Source: a virus. From it: a DNA stretch of 46,422 nt. The stretch spans positions 1-46,422 of the IMG/VR virus record IMGVR_UViG_3300008262_003053; one strand, written 5' to 3'. The first letter of the stretch is position 1, and the number at the start of each line of letters is the position of its first letter. The notes beneath the pieces are model-generated. The model worked only from the letters and a program-made list of their open reading frames with translations. It did no database searches and was not told the DNA's origin. A program made the position numbers and the translations under genes. Positions 7,301 to 15,265 of the stretch are shown piece by piece.

Positions 7301-7478
7301 TCTTTGTTATTACGATTTTACCGTCCTCTATTTTAATATCCAAAATATCTCCTTCTTTCCAACCAGTAAGTGCCAACACTTCGTCTGGGAATTTCATTAA
7401 GACATTATCAGGGTCTCCTGGGATATCCTGGAATATATCTTCAGCTGTAAAAACGAATTTTTCTTTATCTTCCATCAT
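7293..7478 (-). CDS. AbrB/MazE-like DNA-binding protein
   Basis: This 61-residue protein ends in FPDEVLALTGWKEGDILDIK then IEDGKIVITKNG, the swapped-hairpin AbrB pattern (P..vl..lgw..GD.l.i...dg.i.i). Such proteins bind DNA as dimers, as global regulators or as antitoxins. The N-terminal 25 residues are acidic and may be a partner tail. Two adjacent ATG codons occur (7478 and 7475). No toxin gene is next to it; its neighbour is IF-1, overlapped by 8 nt. Confidence 0.7.
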   Translation of the reverse strand: MMEDKEKFVFTAEDIFQDIPGDPDNVLMKFPDEVLALTGWKEGDILDIKIEDGKIVITKNG

Positions 7479-7487
7479 ATATTTACT

Positions 7488-7889
7488 TTAAATTCCGTCA
7501 TCATCATATGGTACAGGAAACCAGCCTAACCTGTCAAGGTCTGTGGCTATCTCGTCTGTGATAGTTCCTTCAGGCACATACTTCATTCGAGCCATGTATT
7601 CTTTGCCTTCTTCCAAGTCGTAAGTAGCAAGCCCGCCCATTCCTGAACAGTACCAGTCCATGTAATCACCTTCTTTACGAAACCGAGCAATAATGCCTCC
7701 AGCGCCCCGCCAACTAGCAGACCACAAATCCTTATCCGGATCCTGACGTAAGGTGGGCCATAGTTCTTTTGGGCACCATTGCATATTACACCACGCCGCA
7801 TACAAATTTTGGGCATAGTCATCTCGAGTTCGAATTTTATTTAGAATTTCGTCATCTCGATAAATGTCTTCAACTAAATCAAATTTCAA
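7488..7889 (-). CDS. Phage hypothetical protein with TTG start
   Basis: This soluble acidic protein of about 133 residues is rich in Trp and Asp (AAWCNMQWCPKELW, WSASWRGAGGIIARF, DYMDWYCSGMGGLATYD). The TTG start at 7889-7887 is chosen because an AGAGGGG Shine-Dalgarno lies 7 nt upstream and TTGA overlaps the stop of the preceding gene; a TTG seven codons upstream has no such support. The Gly-rich middle and spaced Trp/Cys residues suggest a compact fold, but no family is known to me. Confidence 0.55.
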   Translation of the reverse strand: MKFDLVEDIYRDDEILNKIRTRDDYAQNLYAAWCNMQWCPKELWPTLRQDPDKDLWSASWRGAGGIIARFRKEGDYMDWYCSGMGGLATYDLEEGKEYMARMKYVPEGTITDEIATDLDRLGWFPVPYDDDGI

Positions 7890-8239
7890 TGAAAATCCCC
7901 TCTGAAACAATGTAAAGCTTCGTGTCCAAGATTATGAATACTAGCCATTTTTGGAGTAACGATTACGCACTCCTTACCTTCCCAAAATGAGCAGGCTTGT
8001 ACATTATAATTGAATACTTTGCCGCCTCGTTTTACATTTTCGGCACTACAGGCTTTATTAACATCTTTGGCTACAACCCAGCGTAGTCTAACATCCATAA
8101 CTTCATTCTTTGTTACATCGAATTTTGTTTCAGGATCTTCCCAACCTCTAAACGTCATCACACCAGTTGACTTTTCTTCCGGATATAACATGACTATAGC
8201 GACTATAGCTAGCAAAACAATAACAAGTGCCTTTTTCAT
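7886..8239 (-). CDS. Exported HExxH protein
   Basis: This 117-residue protein has an N-terminal signal anchor (MKKALVIVLLAIVAIVMLYP) and a C-terminal HNLGHEALHCFRGDFH, in which His106, Glu107 and His110 form an HExxH motif. Three cysteines in the mature part suit the periplasm. It looks like a small membrane-tethered zinc peptidase or a relative, acting outside the cytoplasm. It is the first protein gene after the promoter at 8384-8412 and the tRNA-like RNA; GAGG precedes ATG 8239. Cell-wall or lysis-associated function is possible but unproven. Confidence 0.6.
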   Translation of the reverse strand: MKKALVIVLLAIVAIVMLYPEEKSTGVMTFRGWEDPETKFDVTKNEVMDVRLRWVVAKDVNKACSAENVKRGGKVFNYNVQACSFWEGKECVIVTPKMASIHNLGHEALHCFRGDFH

Positions 8240-8264
8240 ACGTGCCTCTGTGTGTAGTTAAAAA

Positions 8265-8377
8265 TGGTGTAGACGGTAGGATTCGAACCTACAAAGCCGC
8301 CCTAAGGGCTGGGCCCGATCCCCCTGTGGCCGTTCGTTACACCACAGGGGAGGTCTACCAGTTCCACTCACGTCTAC
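8265..8377 (-). tRNA. tRNA-like gene, class II, with over-long anticodon arm; identity unassigned
   Basis: On the minus strand, GTAGACG (8377-8371) pairs perfectly with CGTCTAC (8275-8269), followed by A and an encoded CCA (8267-8265) and a T run. The T arm is canonical: GTAGG-TTCGAAT-CCTAC. The D arm has the GG(T)AG of class II tRNAs, and a GCCC-TTA-GGGC hairpin serves as a long variable arm. Where a 5-bp anticodon stem with a 7-nt loop is expected, there is instead a 9-bp helix (CCCCTGTGG/CCACAGGGG) with a 12-nt loop. Within the loop, T-GTA-A would fit a Tyr anticodon, but the geometry is wrong, so the identity is left open. Total length is 113 nt, longer than Leu, Ser or Tyr tRNAs. Confidence 0.65.
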
Positions 8378-8383
8378 TTGCAT

Positions 8384-8412
8384 AGTATATATTCAATATT
8401 GGGTAAAGTCAA
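8384..8412 (-). promoter_or_regulatory. Sigma-70-like promoter for tRNA-like RNA and left operon
   Basis: On the minus strand, TTGACT (8412-8407), a 17-nt spacer and TATACT (8389-8384) each match consensus at five of six positions. The start predicted 6-7 nt downstream falls at 8378-8377, the first base of the tRNA-like gene. Genes from 8239 down to about 1939 follow without an obvious terminator. Confidence 0.75.
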
Positions 8413-8439
8413 CTTATTTTGGTACTCGCATGGATGTAC

Positions 8440-8447
8440 GTTAAATA
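8440..8447 (+). promoter_or_regulatory. T4-late-like promoter, operon head of 8454
   Basis: GTTAAATA matches six of eight bases of the T4 late element TATAAATA. Six nucleotides separate it from ATG 8454, so a start with T4 geometry would fall at about 8453. No Shine-Dalgarno is present between them. It is the first of seven such elements in the central block. Confidence 0.55.
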
Positions 8448-8453
8448 AGTCTA

Positions 8454-9422
8454 ATGAATTTTAATCAAATACCATTTGACCAAATTGTCCGTTTTGGACA
8501 GCAGACCATGTTGGACCGTCCACTGTTTTCGATAAGTTGGATACTTGGGAGGTTCTGTAATTACAGTTGCAGCTACTGTTGGCCTTATGCAAGAAGTGAC
8601 AAGGTAGATCACCAAAGTTTAGAAGTTTACATTTCGGTTATTAATGAAATAAAACGACAAGCAAGACAAAATGGTTTCAATCAATTCCATTGGAGTTTTA
8701 GTGGCGGAGAACCAACTGCTTATAAAAATTTACTAGAATTAATTAGACACTTGGACGAAAAGCAAAGTCCGTATCAAAGTGTTCACATGACAACAAATTT
8801 GAGTCCGGGAAGCAAATGGTGGAAAACTTGGTGCGATGCAACAGCTCTTTTACAACGTAGAAGTATTACAGCCAGCTTCCATGATGAGTTTGCCAAAGAG
8901 CAAGAGTTTGGTGACAAGTGTTTACAGTTACAATACGAACTAGTACACGTTACTATCAATCAAGTAATGGTGCCAGAAAAGTTTTACGAACTGTATGAAC
9001 GTATGGAACGGTTCCACAAACGTGGGATTAATGTAACTCTTAAGCCGCAAAGTGATCCTACAGCGAGTACAGTTGTAGATGGTTATACTGAAGATATGAT
9101 CCATAAGATGCAAACAGGATTTCCACAAAAGTTGCAAGACGAAGATGTGTTTCAAATTCGATTAAATGACGGAGTTAAAGATTACTATTTTGATCAAGCA
9201 GAAAGATTCAATGCATTTGGATTTAATAAATTTAAAGATTGGACTTGCAATAGTGGTTATCAAAGTGTTATAATAAGAGGTAATGAAGTTAAAAGAAGTT
9301 ATAGTTGTCATGATGTTCCGCTAGGTACATTAGAACAATTTGAGTTATTTAAGGAACCGCAACGCTGTACTACACCTTCGTGTGTAAGTTCGGCTGATAG
9401 CAAAATACCAAAATGCAAATAA
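8454..9422 (+). CDS. Radical SAM protein with C-terminal Cys-rich region
   Basis: This 322-residue radical SAM enzyme has the cluster motif CNYSCSYC (Cys35, 39, 42) and the SAM-binding SGGEPT about 50 residues later. The C-terminal third carries further cysteines (WTCNSGYQSV, RSYSCHDV, CTTPSC) as in SPASM/twitch-type auxiliary iron-sulphur domains, which commonly act on peptides or proteins. The substrate is unknown. It resembles the proteins at 13132 and 17528 in length and C-terminal layout (W-x-C-N-x-G then a Cys pair). First gene of the long plus-strand operon 8454-16514; its end overlaps the next gene by 10 nt. Confidence 0.8.
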   Translation: MNFNQIPFDQIVRFGQQTMLDRPLFSISWILGRFCNYSCSYCWPYARSDKVDHQSLEVYISVINEIKRQARQNGFNQFHWSFSGGEPTAYKNLLELIRHLDEKQSPYQSVHMTTNLSPGSKWWKTWCDATALLQRRSITASFHDEFAKEQEFGDKCLQLQYELVHVTINQVMVPEKFYELYERMERFHKRGINVTLKPQSDPTASTVVDGYTEDMIHKMQTGFPQKLQDEDVFQIRLNDGVKDYYFDQAERFNAFGFNKFKDWTCNSGYQSVIIRGNEVKRSYSCHDVPLGTLEQFELFKEPQRCTTPSCVSSADSKIPKCK

Positions 9423-10009
9423 ACACTGAACATTTACATCACTGGATGCAGGCCATTAGACAAAGCCCAGATCCTATGCGTACTATGGATGCCTTTTGGA
9501 GTGGTCAGTTAAAAAGTAAAGAATGGTTAATTGTAAATTTACGTACACATGTTAAGAAATTTGTCACAGTAGACATTCATGGAGGATGGGTTGGAGTATT
9601 AGCCAGTATGCTATTTCAAAGTGACATACCTGTACTCAGTATTCGCAGTATTGATATTGATCCTGCTTGCGAACCAATTGCTGTTAACATGAACAAGATA
9701 GAAGAAACAGTAGGTAAATTTCGTGCGGTTACCACAGACATGTGTACTGTTCGAAGTGATGCTGACGTGATTATTAATACAAGTTGCGAGCATATTACAC
9801 AAGACCAATATGATTTGTGGTTAAGTGGTCATCCGCAAAATAGTTTGCTAGTTTTACAAAGTAACAATTATGCTATACCAGAGCATGTTCGAATCGCACA
9901 CAACTTGGAAGAATTTAAACAACAATGTTGCATTAATGTCTTGTGGGCCGGAGAATTAGAACTACCCTTATACACAAGATTCATGATCATTGGGAGGAAA
10001 CATGTTTAA
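9413..10009 (+). CDS. SAM-dependent methyltransferase-like protein
   Basis: This 198-residue protein has a class I methyltransferase order: a motif I-like segment (VTVDIHGGWVGVLA, about residue 55), an acidic strand end (SIRSIDIDPACEPIAVNMN) where SAM ribose would bind, and a later strand VIINTSCEHI suiting motif IV. The glycine motif is degenerate (DIHGGWVG), so activity is less certain than the fold. The substrate is unknown. It overlaps the radical SAM genes on both sides, so co-translation is likely. Confidence 0.6.
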   Translation: MQINTEHLHHWMQAIRQSPDPMRTMDAFWSGQLKSKEWLIVNLRTHVKKFVTVDIHGGWVGVLASMLFQSDIPVLSIRSIDIDPACEPIAVNMNKIEETVGKFRAVTTDMCTVRSDADVIINTSCEHITQDQYDLWLSGHPQNSLLVLQSNNYAIPEHVRIAHNLEEFKQQCCINVLWAGELELPLYTRFMIIGRKHV

Positions 10010-11090
10010 ATTTCATCAACTAGAAAGTATTCATTTTGAAATAACTAATCGATGTCAAGCCAGTTGCCCTATGTGTAGTAGAAATTATCATGGTGGGCTT
10101 GATAATCCGTTGATAAAAAATCAAGATTGGACTCTTGATGATTTTAAAAAAATTGTTTCTGAACATTTATTAAAGCAAGTAAAAGGATTTTATTTTTGTG
10201 GAAATTTTGGCGATCCTATTATCAATGATCACCTTATTGATATGATTGAATATTCCGCTTTAATAAATCCTGAACTGTCGATTAGAGTTCATACAAACGG
10301 CGGCGCACGAAAAAAAGAATGGTGGGAATCTCTAGCAAAAGCCCTACCCAAGAACCATATTGTTATTTTTGCTCTTGACGGATTAGAAGACACCCATAGT
10401 GTCTACAGAATAGGTACTAAGTTTGAAACAGTTATTCGCAACGCCAAGTATTTTATTGATGCTGGTGGTAAGGCAGAATGGGCTTTCATTAAATTTAAAC
10501 ATAACGAACATCAAGTAGAAGAAGCAGAACAAAGAGCAAAGCAACTAGGGTTTTATAGATTTTCTCAAAAAGATAGTGCAAGATTCGTTGCTACAGATAA
10601 GTTTCAAGTTTTAGACAAAAATGGAAATGTAGAATATTATATAGAACCTCCATCAACAAGTAAACTAAATTTTATAACAAAAGAAACTTTAGATAGGTAT
10701 AAAGAAATTGTAAGAGATAGTGAAATAGATTGCTACGTAGTTAGGACTAAAGAAATTTATATTGACGCATATAGAAATGTCATGCCCTGCTGTTTCTTAG
10801 CCAGTGTTCCTTATAATTTTATTGGACCGTTAGATGTTGCAAAAAATATAAAGTTACAAATTAGGTCACAGTATGAAAGTTTAATTCAAGATCTTGGAAA
10901 TACTTGTGCCCTTGAAAAATCAGTAGAAGAAATTATAGACTCCGATGAATGGCAGACTGTTTGGGAAAAATATTGGAATTCAGAAAAATTAATTGTGTGT
11001 GCTAGAACTTGCGGAGTTCTTAAAGAAAATAATCTTAGTAAACCTAAAGACCAATTTACAAAGGTAGTTCAGCTAGATGAATACAGATAA
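10002..11090 (+). CDS. Radical SAM protein
   Basis: This 362-residue protein has the cluster motif CQASCPMC (Cys18, 22, 25) in the context IHFEITNRCQASCPMCSRNY, typical of radical SAM proteins with SPASM-like C-termini. C-terminal cysteines occur in VMPCCFLAS and ARTCGV. ATG 10002 is chosen over the upstream TTG because GGGAGGAAAC is a strong Shine-Dalgarno directly before it, one of the few in this block. It overlaps the methyltransferase-like gene by 8 nt and the kinase-like gene by 14 nt. The pairing with a kinase-like gene recurs at 23056-24727. Confidence 0.8.
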   Translation: MFKFHQLESIHFEITNRCQASCPMCSRNYHGGLDNPLIKNQDWTLDDFKKIVSEHLLKQVKGFYFCGNFGDPIINDHLIDMIEYSALINPELSIRVHTNGGARKKEWWESLAKALPKNHIVIFALDGLEDTHSVYRIGTKFETVIRNAKYFIDAGGKAEWAFIKFKHNEHQVEEAEQRAKQLGFYRFSQKDSARFVATDKFQVLDKNGNVEYYIEPPSTSKLNFITKETLDRYKEIVRDSEIDCYVVRTKEIYIDAYRNVMPCCFLASVPYNFIGPLDVAKNIKLQIRSQYESLIQDLGNTCALEKSVEEIIDSDEWQTVWEKYWNSEKLIVCARTCGVLKENNLSKPKDQFTKVVQLDEYR

Positions 11091-11757
11091 CTGGACTCCT
11101 TTTTACAAGTATGCAGACGAAGGATTTCGTGGAATGGCTCAACAAACGTATGAGCCGTTGATAAATCCTGAAAGAACAGTTTTATGTGCTAACTACAATA
11201 TAAACAATTCTTATCAATTTAAACACGGCCCTAGGCCACTTTACACTCTAGACGTAGTTGATTGGTTTTTTGAAAATGAATTAAAATATGTGACAAAGTT
11301 TAAAAACAAGTCATACATGCCAATATTGTTAGATGTAGATAAGAATAACAAAAAGATTTTCTATGAATGGAACGGCTACTCTCTAAACGAGTTGTTGTTC
11401 GAAGGTCGTGATGTAGAATGGAAAGAACCAATCAAGAACATTCTGCTGGACTTGTATAAAGAAAATACTTATAAATTAACCATGTATCCCCACTGTCATT
11501 TTATCGATAAACATGGCGTGATGAAAGCTATTGATTGGTACGGTTGTGTTTCTGTATCCGAACCTTTTATAGAAACCAAATACATGGATGGCATTATACA
11601 TGAAACTGCAATTTTCAGATTGAAAGAAACAGGCGACATTATTGATGAAAAATATAATTTAGAAATTATGTTTAAGCAAGGATTACTGCATCATGTAAAA
11701 TGGAATAATTCCTCATTAGAATACATATATAAAGAAATTTTTAACAATGACAGATAA
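11077..11757 (+). CDS. Kinase-fold-like protein (degenerate)
   Basis: In this 226-residue protein the C-terminal part, PHCHFIDKHGVMKAIDW (about residues 138-154), resembles the catalytic and metal-binding loop of aminoglycoside or protein-kinase-like folds (H.d.N...dg..k.iDw), but the usual Asp and Asn are replaced. An N-lobe-like segment (VTKFKNKSYMPILLDVD...FYEWNGYSL) precedes it. It may be a pseudokinase or an unusual phosphotransferase. The gene at 24032 shares this layout and also neighbours a radical SAM gene. This is my reading of fold-like patterns, not a firm family call. Confidence 0.45.
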   Translation: MNTDNWTPFYKYADEGFRGMAQQTYEPLINPERTVLCANYNINNSYQFKHGPRPLYTLDVVDWFFENELKYVTKFKNKSYMPILLDVDKNNKKIFYEWNGYSLNELLFEGRDVEWKEPIKNILLDLYKENTYKLTMYPHCHFIDKHGVMKAIDWYGCVSVSEPFIETKYMDGIIHETAIFRLKETGDIIDEKYNLEIMFKQGLLHHVKWNNSSLEYIYKEIFNNDR

Positions 11758-13135
11758 GATAAAATTTTATCAAGACAAAATAGAAAAAGCTTCTGGCTCT
11801 AAAACTTTTTGTATACTTCCTTGGATACATTTTGCTACTAGGCCAAACGGTGACATGCGCCTATGTTGTAGTGCCAATGCCAGCGGTGCAAGCGATGGTG
11901 TATTTGATGCTGGCCTAGTTAAGAATGAAAAAGGTGTTCCAGCAAATTTTGGACGAGAAACTCCAATGAGTGCCTGGAACAACGACTACATGCGCGATGT
12001 ACGTTTAACTATGCTCGAGGGAAAGATTCCTTCGAGTTGTAGTAAATGTATAGCGGAAGAATCCAAAGGTGTTGCTAGTAAAAGAATTTGGGAAACCGGG
12101 TCGTGGATGGAGGAAGGAATTGACGTTGAAGAACTTATTAAGCAAACAGAAGAAGATGGTACAGTTCCTGAAAAATTAGTTTACTTAGATTTACGACTAG
12201 GACACACTTGCAATCTTAAATGTGTTATGTGTAGTCCACATGATAGTAGTCAATGGGTTGCTGATCATAAAAAAATATATCCGTTGTTCCAAGCTAAAGA
12301 ACTTAAAGAACAGATAGTGTGGGATCGCAAAGACTTTAACAACAAGTGGCACGAAAATCCAGACTTCTGGAAAGAGATGTATGCACAGATTCCTAACCTA
12401 AAGCAAGTTTACTTTGCTGGAGGAGAGCCGTTGATGATCCGCGAGCACAAATGGTTCCTTGAAGAAATCATTAGACAAGGCTACGCAGATAAAATCCTTG
12501 TACGCTACAACACAAACGGGTTATTAGTAGATGACGAGATAATTGAGCTGTGGAAGCAGTTTAAAAAAGTTAAAGTTGGCTTTAGCATTGACGCTGTCGG
12601 TGACCGTAATTATTACATACGTTATCCTAGTGATTGGGCAACTATAGAAAAGAACCTTCATAAGTTAGATAACACGCCAGATAATATACAAGTTAGTATT
12701 GCCACAGCTATTCAAATATTAAACATTAAACACTTGGCAGATTTTGCTAAATGGAAAATTACACAGAACTTTAAGAAAATAAATCTTGAAAATACAATTG
12801 GAGGCATACAAGCAGGCGGTGGAATTGTTAATATGCATTTGCTATACATTCCAACATTCTTAAGTATTAAACTACTACCGCACGAGGACAAGGAAGAAGT
12901 ACGCAGAAGCTTTGCCGAACTAGCTAATTGGTTGCATGAAAATTACAGGCAGGATGAAGACTTTTGGAAACATAATCCTTACGGATGGAAACGTTGGCAA
13001 GCTGTCTTAGATTTTATGGATGCGGAAGATTATACAGACCAACTGCCTGCGTTCAAAGAATATATAGAACGGTTGGAACTTTTGCGCGGTACAAATTTTA
13101 AATCTACATTTCCCGAATTGACTCATTTAGTATGA
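11747..13135 (+). CDS. Radical SAM protein with N-terminal twitch-like domain
   Basis: This 462-residue protein begins with a cysteine-rich domain (KTFCILPW with Cys22; RLCC with Cys40-41; CSKC with Cys98 and 101) that resembles a twitch auxiliary cluster domain placed ahead of the radical SAM domain. The core follows: CNLKCVMC (Cys155, 159, 162) and FAGGEPLM. A family of N-terminal-twitch radical SAM proteins is known in phages and aquatic bacteria; its function is not established as far as I know. Paralogues lie at 15255 and 18420. It overlaps both neighbours. Confidence 0.85.
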   Translation: MTDKIKFYQDKIEKASGSKTFCILPWIHFATRPNGDMRLCCSANASGASDGVFDAGLVKNEKGVPANFGRETPMSAWNNDYMRDVRLTMLEGKIPSSCSKCIAEESKGVASKRIWETGSWMEEGIDVEELIKQTEEDGTVPEKLVYLDLRLGHTCNLKCVMCSPHDSSQWVADHKKIYPLFQAKELKEQIVWDRKDFNNKWHENPDFWKEMYAQIPNLKQVYFAGGEPLMIREHKWFLEEIIRQGYADKILVRYNTNGLLVDDEIIELWKQFKKVKVGFSIDAVGDRNYYIRYPSDWATIEKNLHKLDNTPDNIQVSIATAIQILNIKHLADFAKWKITQNFKKINLENTIGGIQAGGGIVNMHLLYIPTFLSIKLLPHEDKEEVRRSFAELANWLHENYRQDEDFWKHNPYGWKRWQAVLDFMDAEDYTDQLPAFKEYIERLELLRGTNFKSTFPELTHLV

Positions 13136-14109
13136 TAAAAGAAATTAGAAATAATTATCCTGCTGACCTACTTCGTATCGAATATATGTTAGGAAACTTA
13201 TGTAATCATAAGTGTTCGTATTGCTTTCCAGGAAGCAACGAAGGAAACTATCCCTGGCCAGACGTTGACCTAGTTAAAAGAAACCTTAGTCATTTATTAG
13301 AGCATTATAAAAAAAATGGTAAGAATCGTTTTCAGTTTTACCTCATAGGTGGTGAGCCTACTCTTTGGAAGGACTTACCTGAACTTTGTTTTTTCTTAAA
13401 AGAACAATACAACGCTATTATTAATATTTCTACAAACGGGTCGAAGAAATTAGATTGGTGGCAAAACAACTATAAAGCATTTGACAACATTGAACTCTCA
13501 GTTCACCACGAATTTGCCAACGTTGAACATTTAATGTCGGTTGCTGACTTACTCTACATGTCTAACATAAATGTTGTATCTAATGTTTTAATGGATCCGG
13601 ATCATTTTGACAAATGCAAAGATATAATTGACAAAATGAGATCAAGTAAAAAAAGATGGGGCATTATAGCAAAGAGTGTTCATTTCAACGGACAAACTAG
13701 ATATACACAGGAACAAACAAACTACCTACTTTCAAATCTTAAACGCTATCCAAATTTATTTTGGTATTGGAAAACTTTAAAAAATCCTGTGTTTAAAGTA
13801 AAGATAAAAGCAGTTGATGATAAAAATAAAAAAATCAGTGTCCCTAATGACAGCTGGTTTGCCTTACACGATTTAAATAGATTTAACGGATGGCATTGTA
13901 ACCTTGGTGTTGATCATATTGAAATATTTCAAGATGGGAAAATATCCGGTAATTGTAGACAAAAAATTTATGGGCTAGATAGTTACTATAATTTATATGA
14001 TGAGAATTTTTTAAATTCTTTCAATCCTCAAATAATCCCTACTATATGCAACCAATCCTTGTGTCAGTGTAGTAGTGAAATCATAATAAAAAAATATGCA
14101 AAACTTTAA
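13132..14109 (+). CDS. Radical SAM protein with C-terminal SPASM-like cysteines
   Basis: This 325-residue enzyme has CNHKCSYC (Cys24, 28, 31) and IGGEPTLW. The C-terminus has GWHCNLGVDHIEIFQDGKIS then GNCRQ and CNQSLCQC, the Cys pattern of a SPASM/twitch domain. It matches the protein at 17528 in length, spacing and C-terminal design (GW-C-N-G, then C-R, then C-x3-4-CxC), so it is a paralogue in the inverted module. ATG overlaps the preceding stop as ATGA. Confidence 0.8.
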   Translation: MIKEIRNNYPADLLRIEYMLGNLCNHKCSYCFPGSNEGNYPWPDVDLVKRNLSHLLEHYKKNGKNRFQFYLIGGEPTLWKDLPELCFFLKEQYNAIINISTNGSKKLDWWQNNYKAFDNIELSVHHEFANVEHLMSVADLLYMSNINVVSNVLMDPDHFDKCKDIIDKMRSSKKRWGIIAKSVHFNGQTRYTQEQTNYLLSNLKRYPNLFWYWKTLKNPVFKVKIKAVDDKNKKISVPNDSWFALHDLNRFNGWHCNLGVDHIEIFQDGKISGNCRQKIYGLDSYYNLYDENFLNSFNPQIIPTICNQSLCQCSSEIIIKKYAKL

Positions 14110-15265
14110 CAGACTAGAACCAGTTAATCCACAAGTATTCCATGTTGACTGGGAACTAACTTTAAAATGTAATCTTGATTGCGGATATTGCGGAAGTCAT
14201 GACAATTCAAAGAAACATCCTTCATTAAAAGAATGTCTAGAAACAGTTGATTTTTTATTAGAGTATACTGACATAAATTTTATTGATAGTGCATTAGAAC
14301 ATAAAAAAGTTATATTCAATCTCTTTGGTGGTGAGGCAATATATCATCCAAATTTTATAGAAATTGTAGAATACATTCGTAGCGAGTACGAATTAAAATA
14401 TAAGAACAACTGGAAGTTAGAGCTAGGGCTAATAACCAACGCTATTGCTGCTGACAAAATTTGGGATAGGACTATAGAACTGATTGATTCGTTTACTATA
14501 AGTTATCATGCAGAGAATAGTGAAAAACAAGAAAAACAATTTAGAAGAAATGTGTTAGCTTTACATCAAAAGACAAATGGGTATCATGTTGCAGTATTAA
14601 TGAATGCACCATTGTTTCATAAGAACTTATCTTTTATAGATTTTTGTAAAGAACACGGAATAAAATATTTGCCTCGACAACTTGATCACTGGGGGTGGTC
14701 AACCAAAAAGTACAACTATACTGAAGAGCAAGTTCAATGGTTTGATGGAGTATATAAAAGAAAAAGCACCAAACCTTTACCCAGCATTAAGATAGAGAAC
14801 ATAACAAAGCCCAAGATTAAACTTGCAGACAAAATTAAAGGCATACTTAAAAAAATAGTAAACTATCGAATTAACATGACTAATATTGGTAGAGCATGTT
14901 GCGGCGGCGAAACATTATGTGTTGATGGTAAGTTTGACGAAAAAGTATTCTTTGTTCCCGACAACAGATTTAAAGATTGGCATTGTAGTGTTAATAGATT
15001 TTTTGTCTTTGTAAAACAGGATGATCAAAGTATTCGACACAACAAAGATTGCAGGATGAGATTTGACGGGCGAGAAGGTCCAATGGGTTACTTAAAAGAT
15101 TCAAGAACAATTTTAGATAAGATGAAAGAAGAAATAACCTTAGGAACTAGACCTGTAATTACCTGTAAAAAGAAAATGTGTTTTTGCGGATTGTGTGCTC
15201 CAAAAGCAAAAACTCTAGATACATACACTACTATGATGACTAGGTATATCAAGAATGTTGCATGA
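14096..15265 (+). CDS. Radical SAM protein, CCGG type
   Basis: This 389-residue protein has CNLDCGYC (Cys25, 29, 32), a LFGGEAI motif (SAM-binding GGE, variant), and a distinctive C-terminal Cys layout: RACCGG, then DWHCSVNRFFVF, NKDCRMRFD, and CKKKMCFCGLCAPKAK. The same layout appears in the protein at 16498 (NCCGGRC, GWYCSVNKYFL, HQTCQAKF, CPNNRCGCGMCVPKAK). It overlaps the previous gene by 14 nt and the next by 11 nt. Substrate unknown; the rich auxiliary cysteines suggest one or two extra clusters. Confidence 0.8.
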   Translation: MQNFNRLEPVNPQVFHVDWELTLKCNLDCGYCGSHDNSKKHPSLKECLETVDFLLEYTDINFIDSALEHKKVIFNLFGGEAIYHPNFIEIVEYIRSEYELKYKNNWKLELGLITNAIAADKIWDRTIELIDSFTISYHAENSEKQEKQFRRNVLALHQKTNGYHVAVLMNAPLFHKNLSFIDFCKEHGIKYLPRQLDHWGWSTKKYNYTEEQVQWFDGVYKRKSTKPLPSIKIENITKPKIKLADKIKGILKKIVNYRINMTNIGRACCGGETLCVDGKFDEKVFFVPDNRFKDWHCSVNRFFVFVKQDDQSIRHNKDCRMRFDGREGPMGYLKDSRTILDKMKEEITLGTRPVITCKKKMCFCGLCAPKAKTLDTYTTMMTRYIKNVA

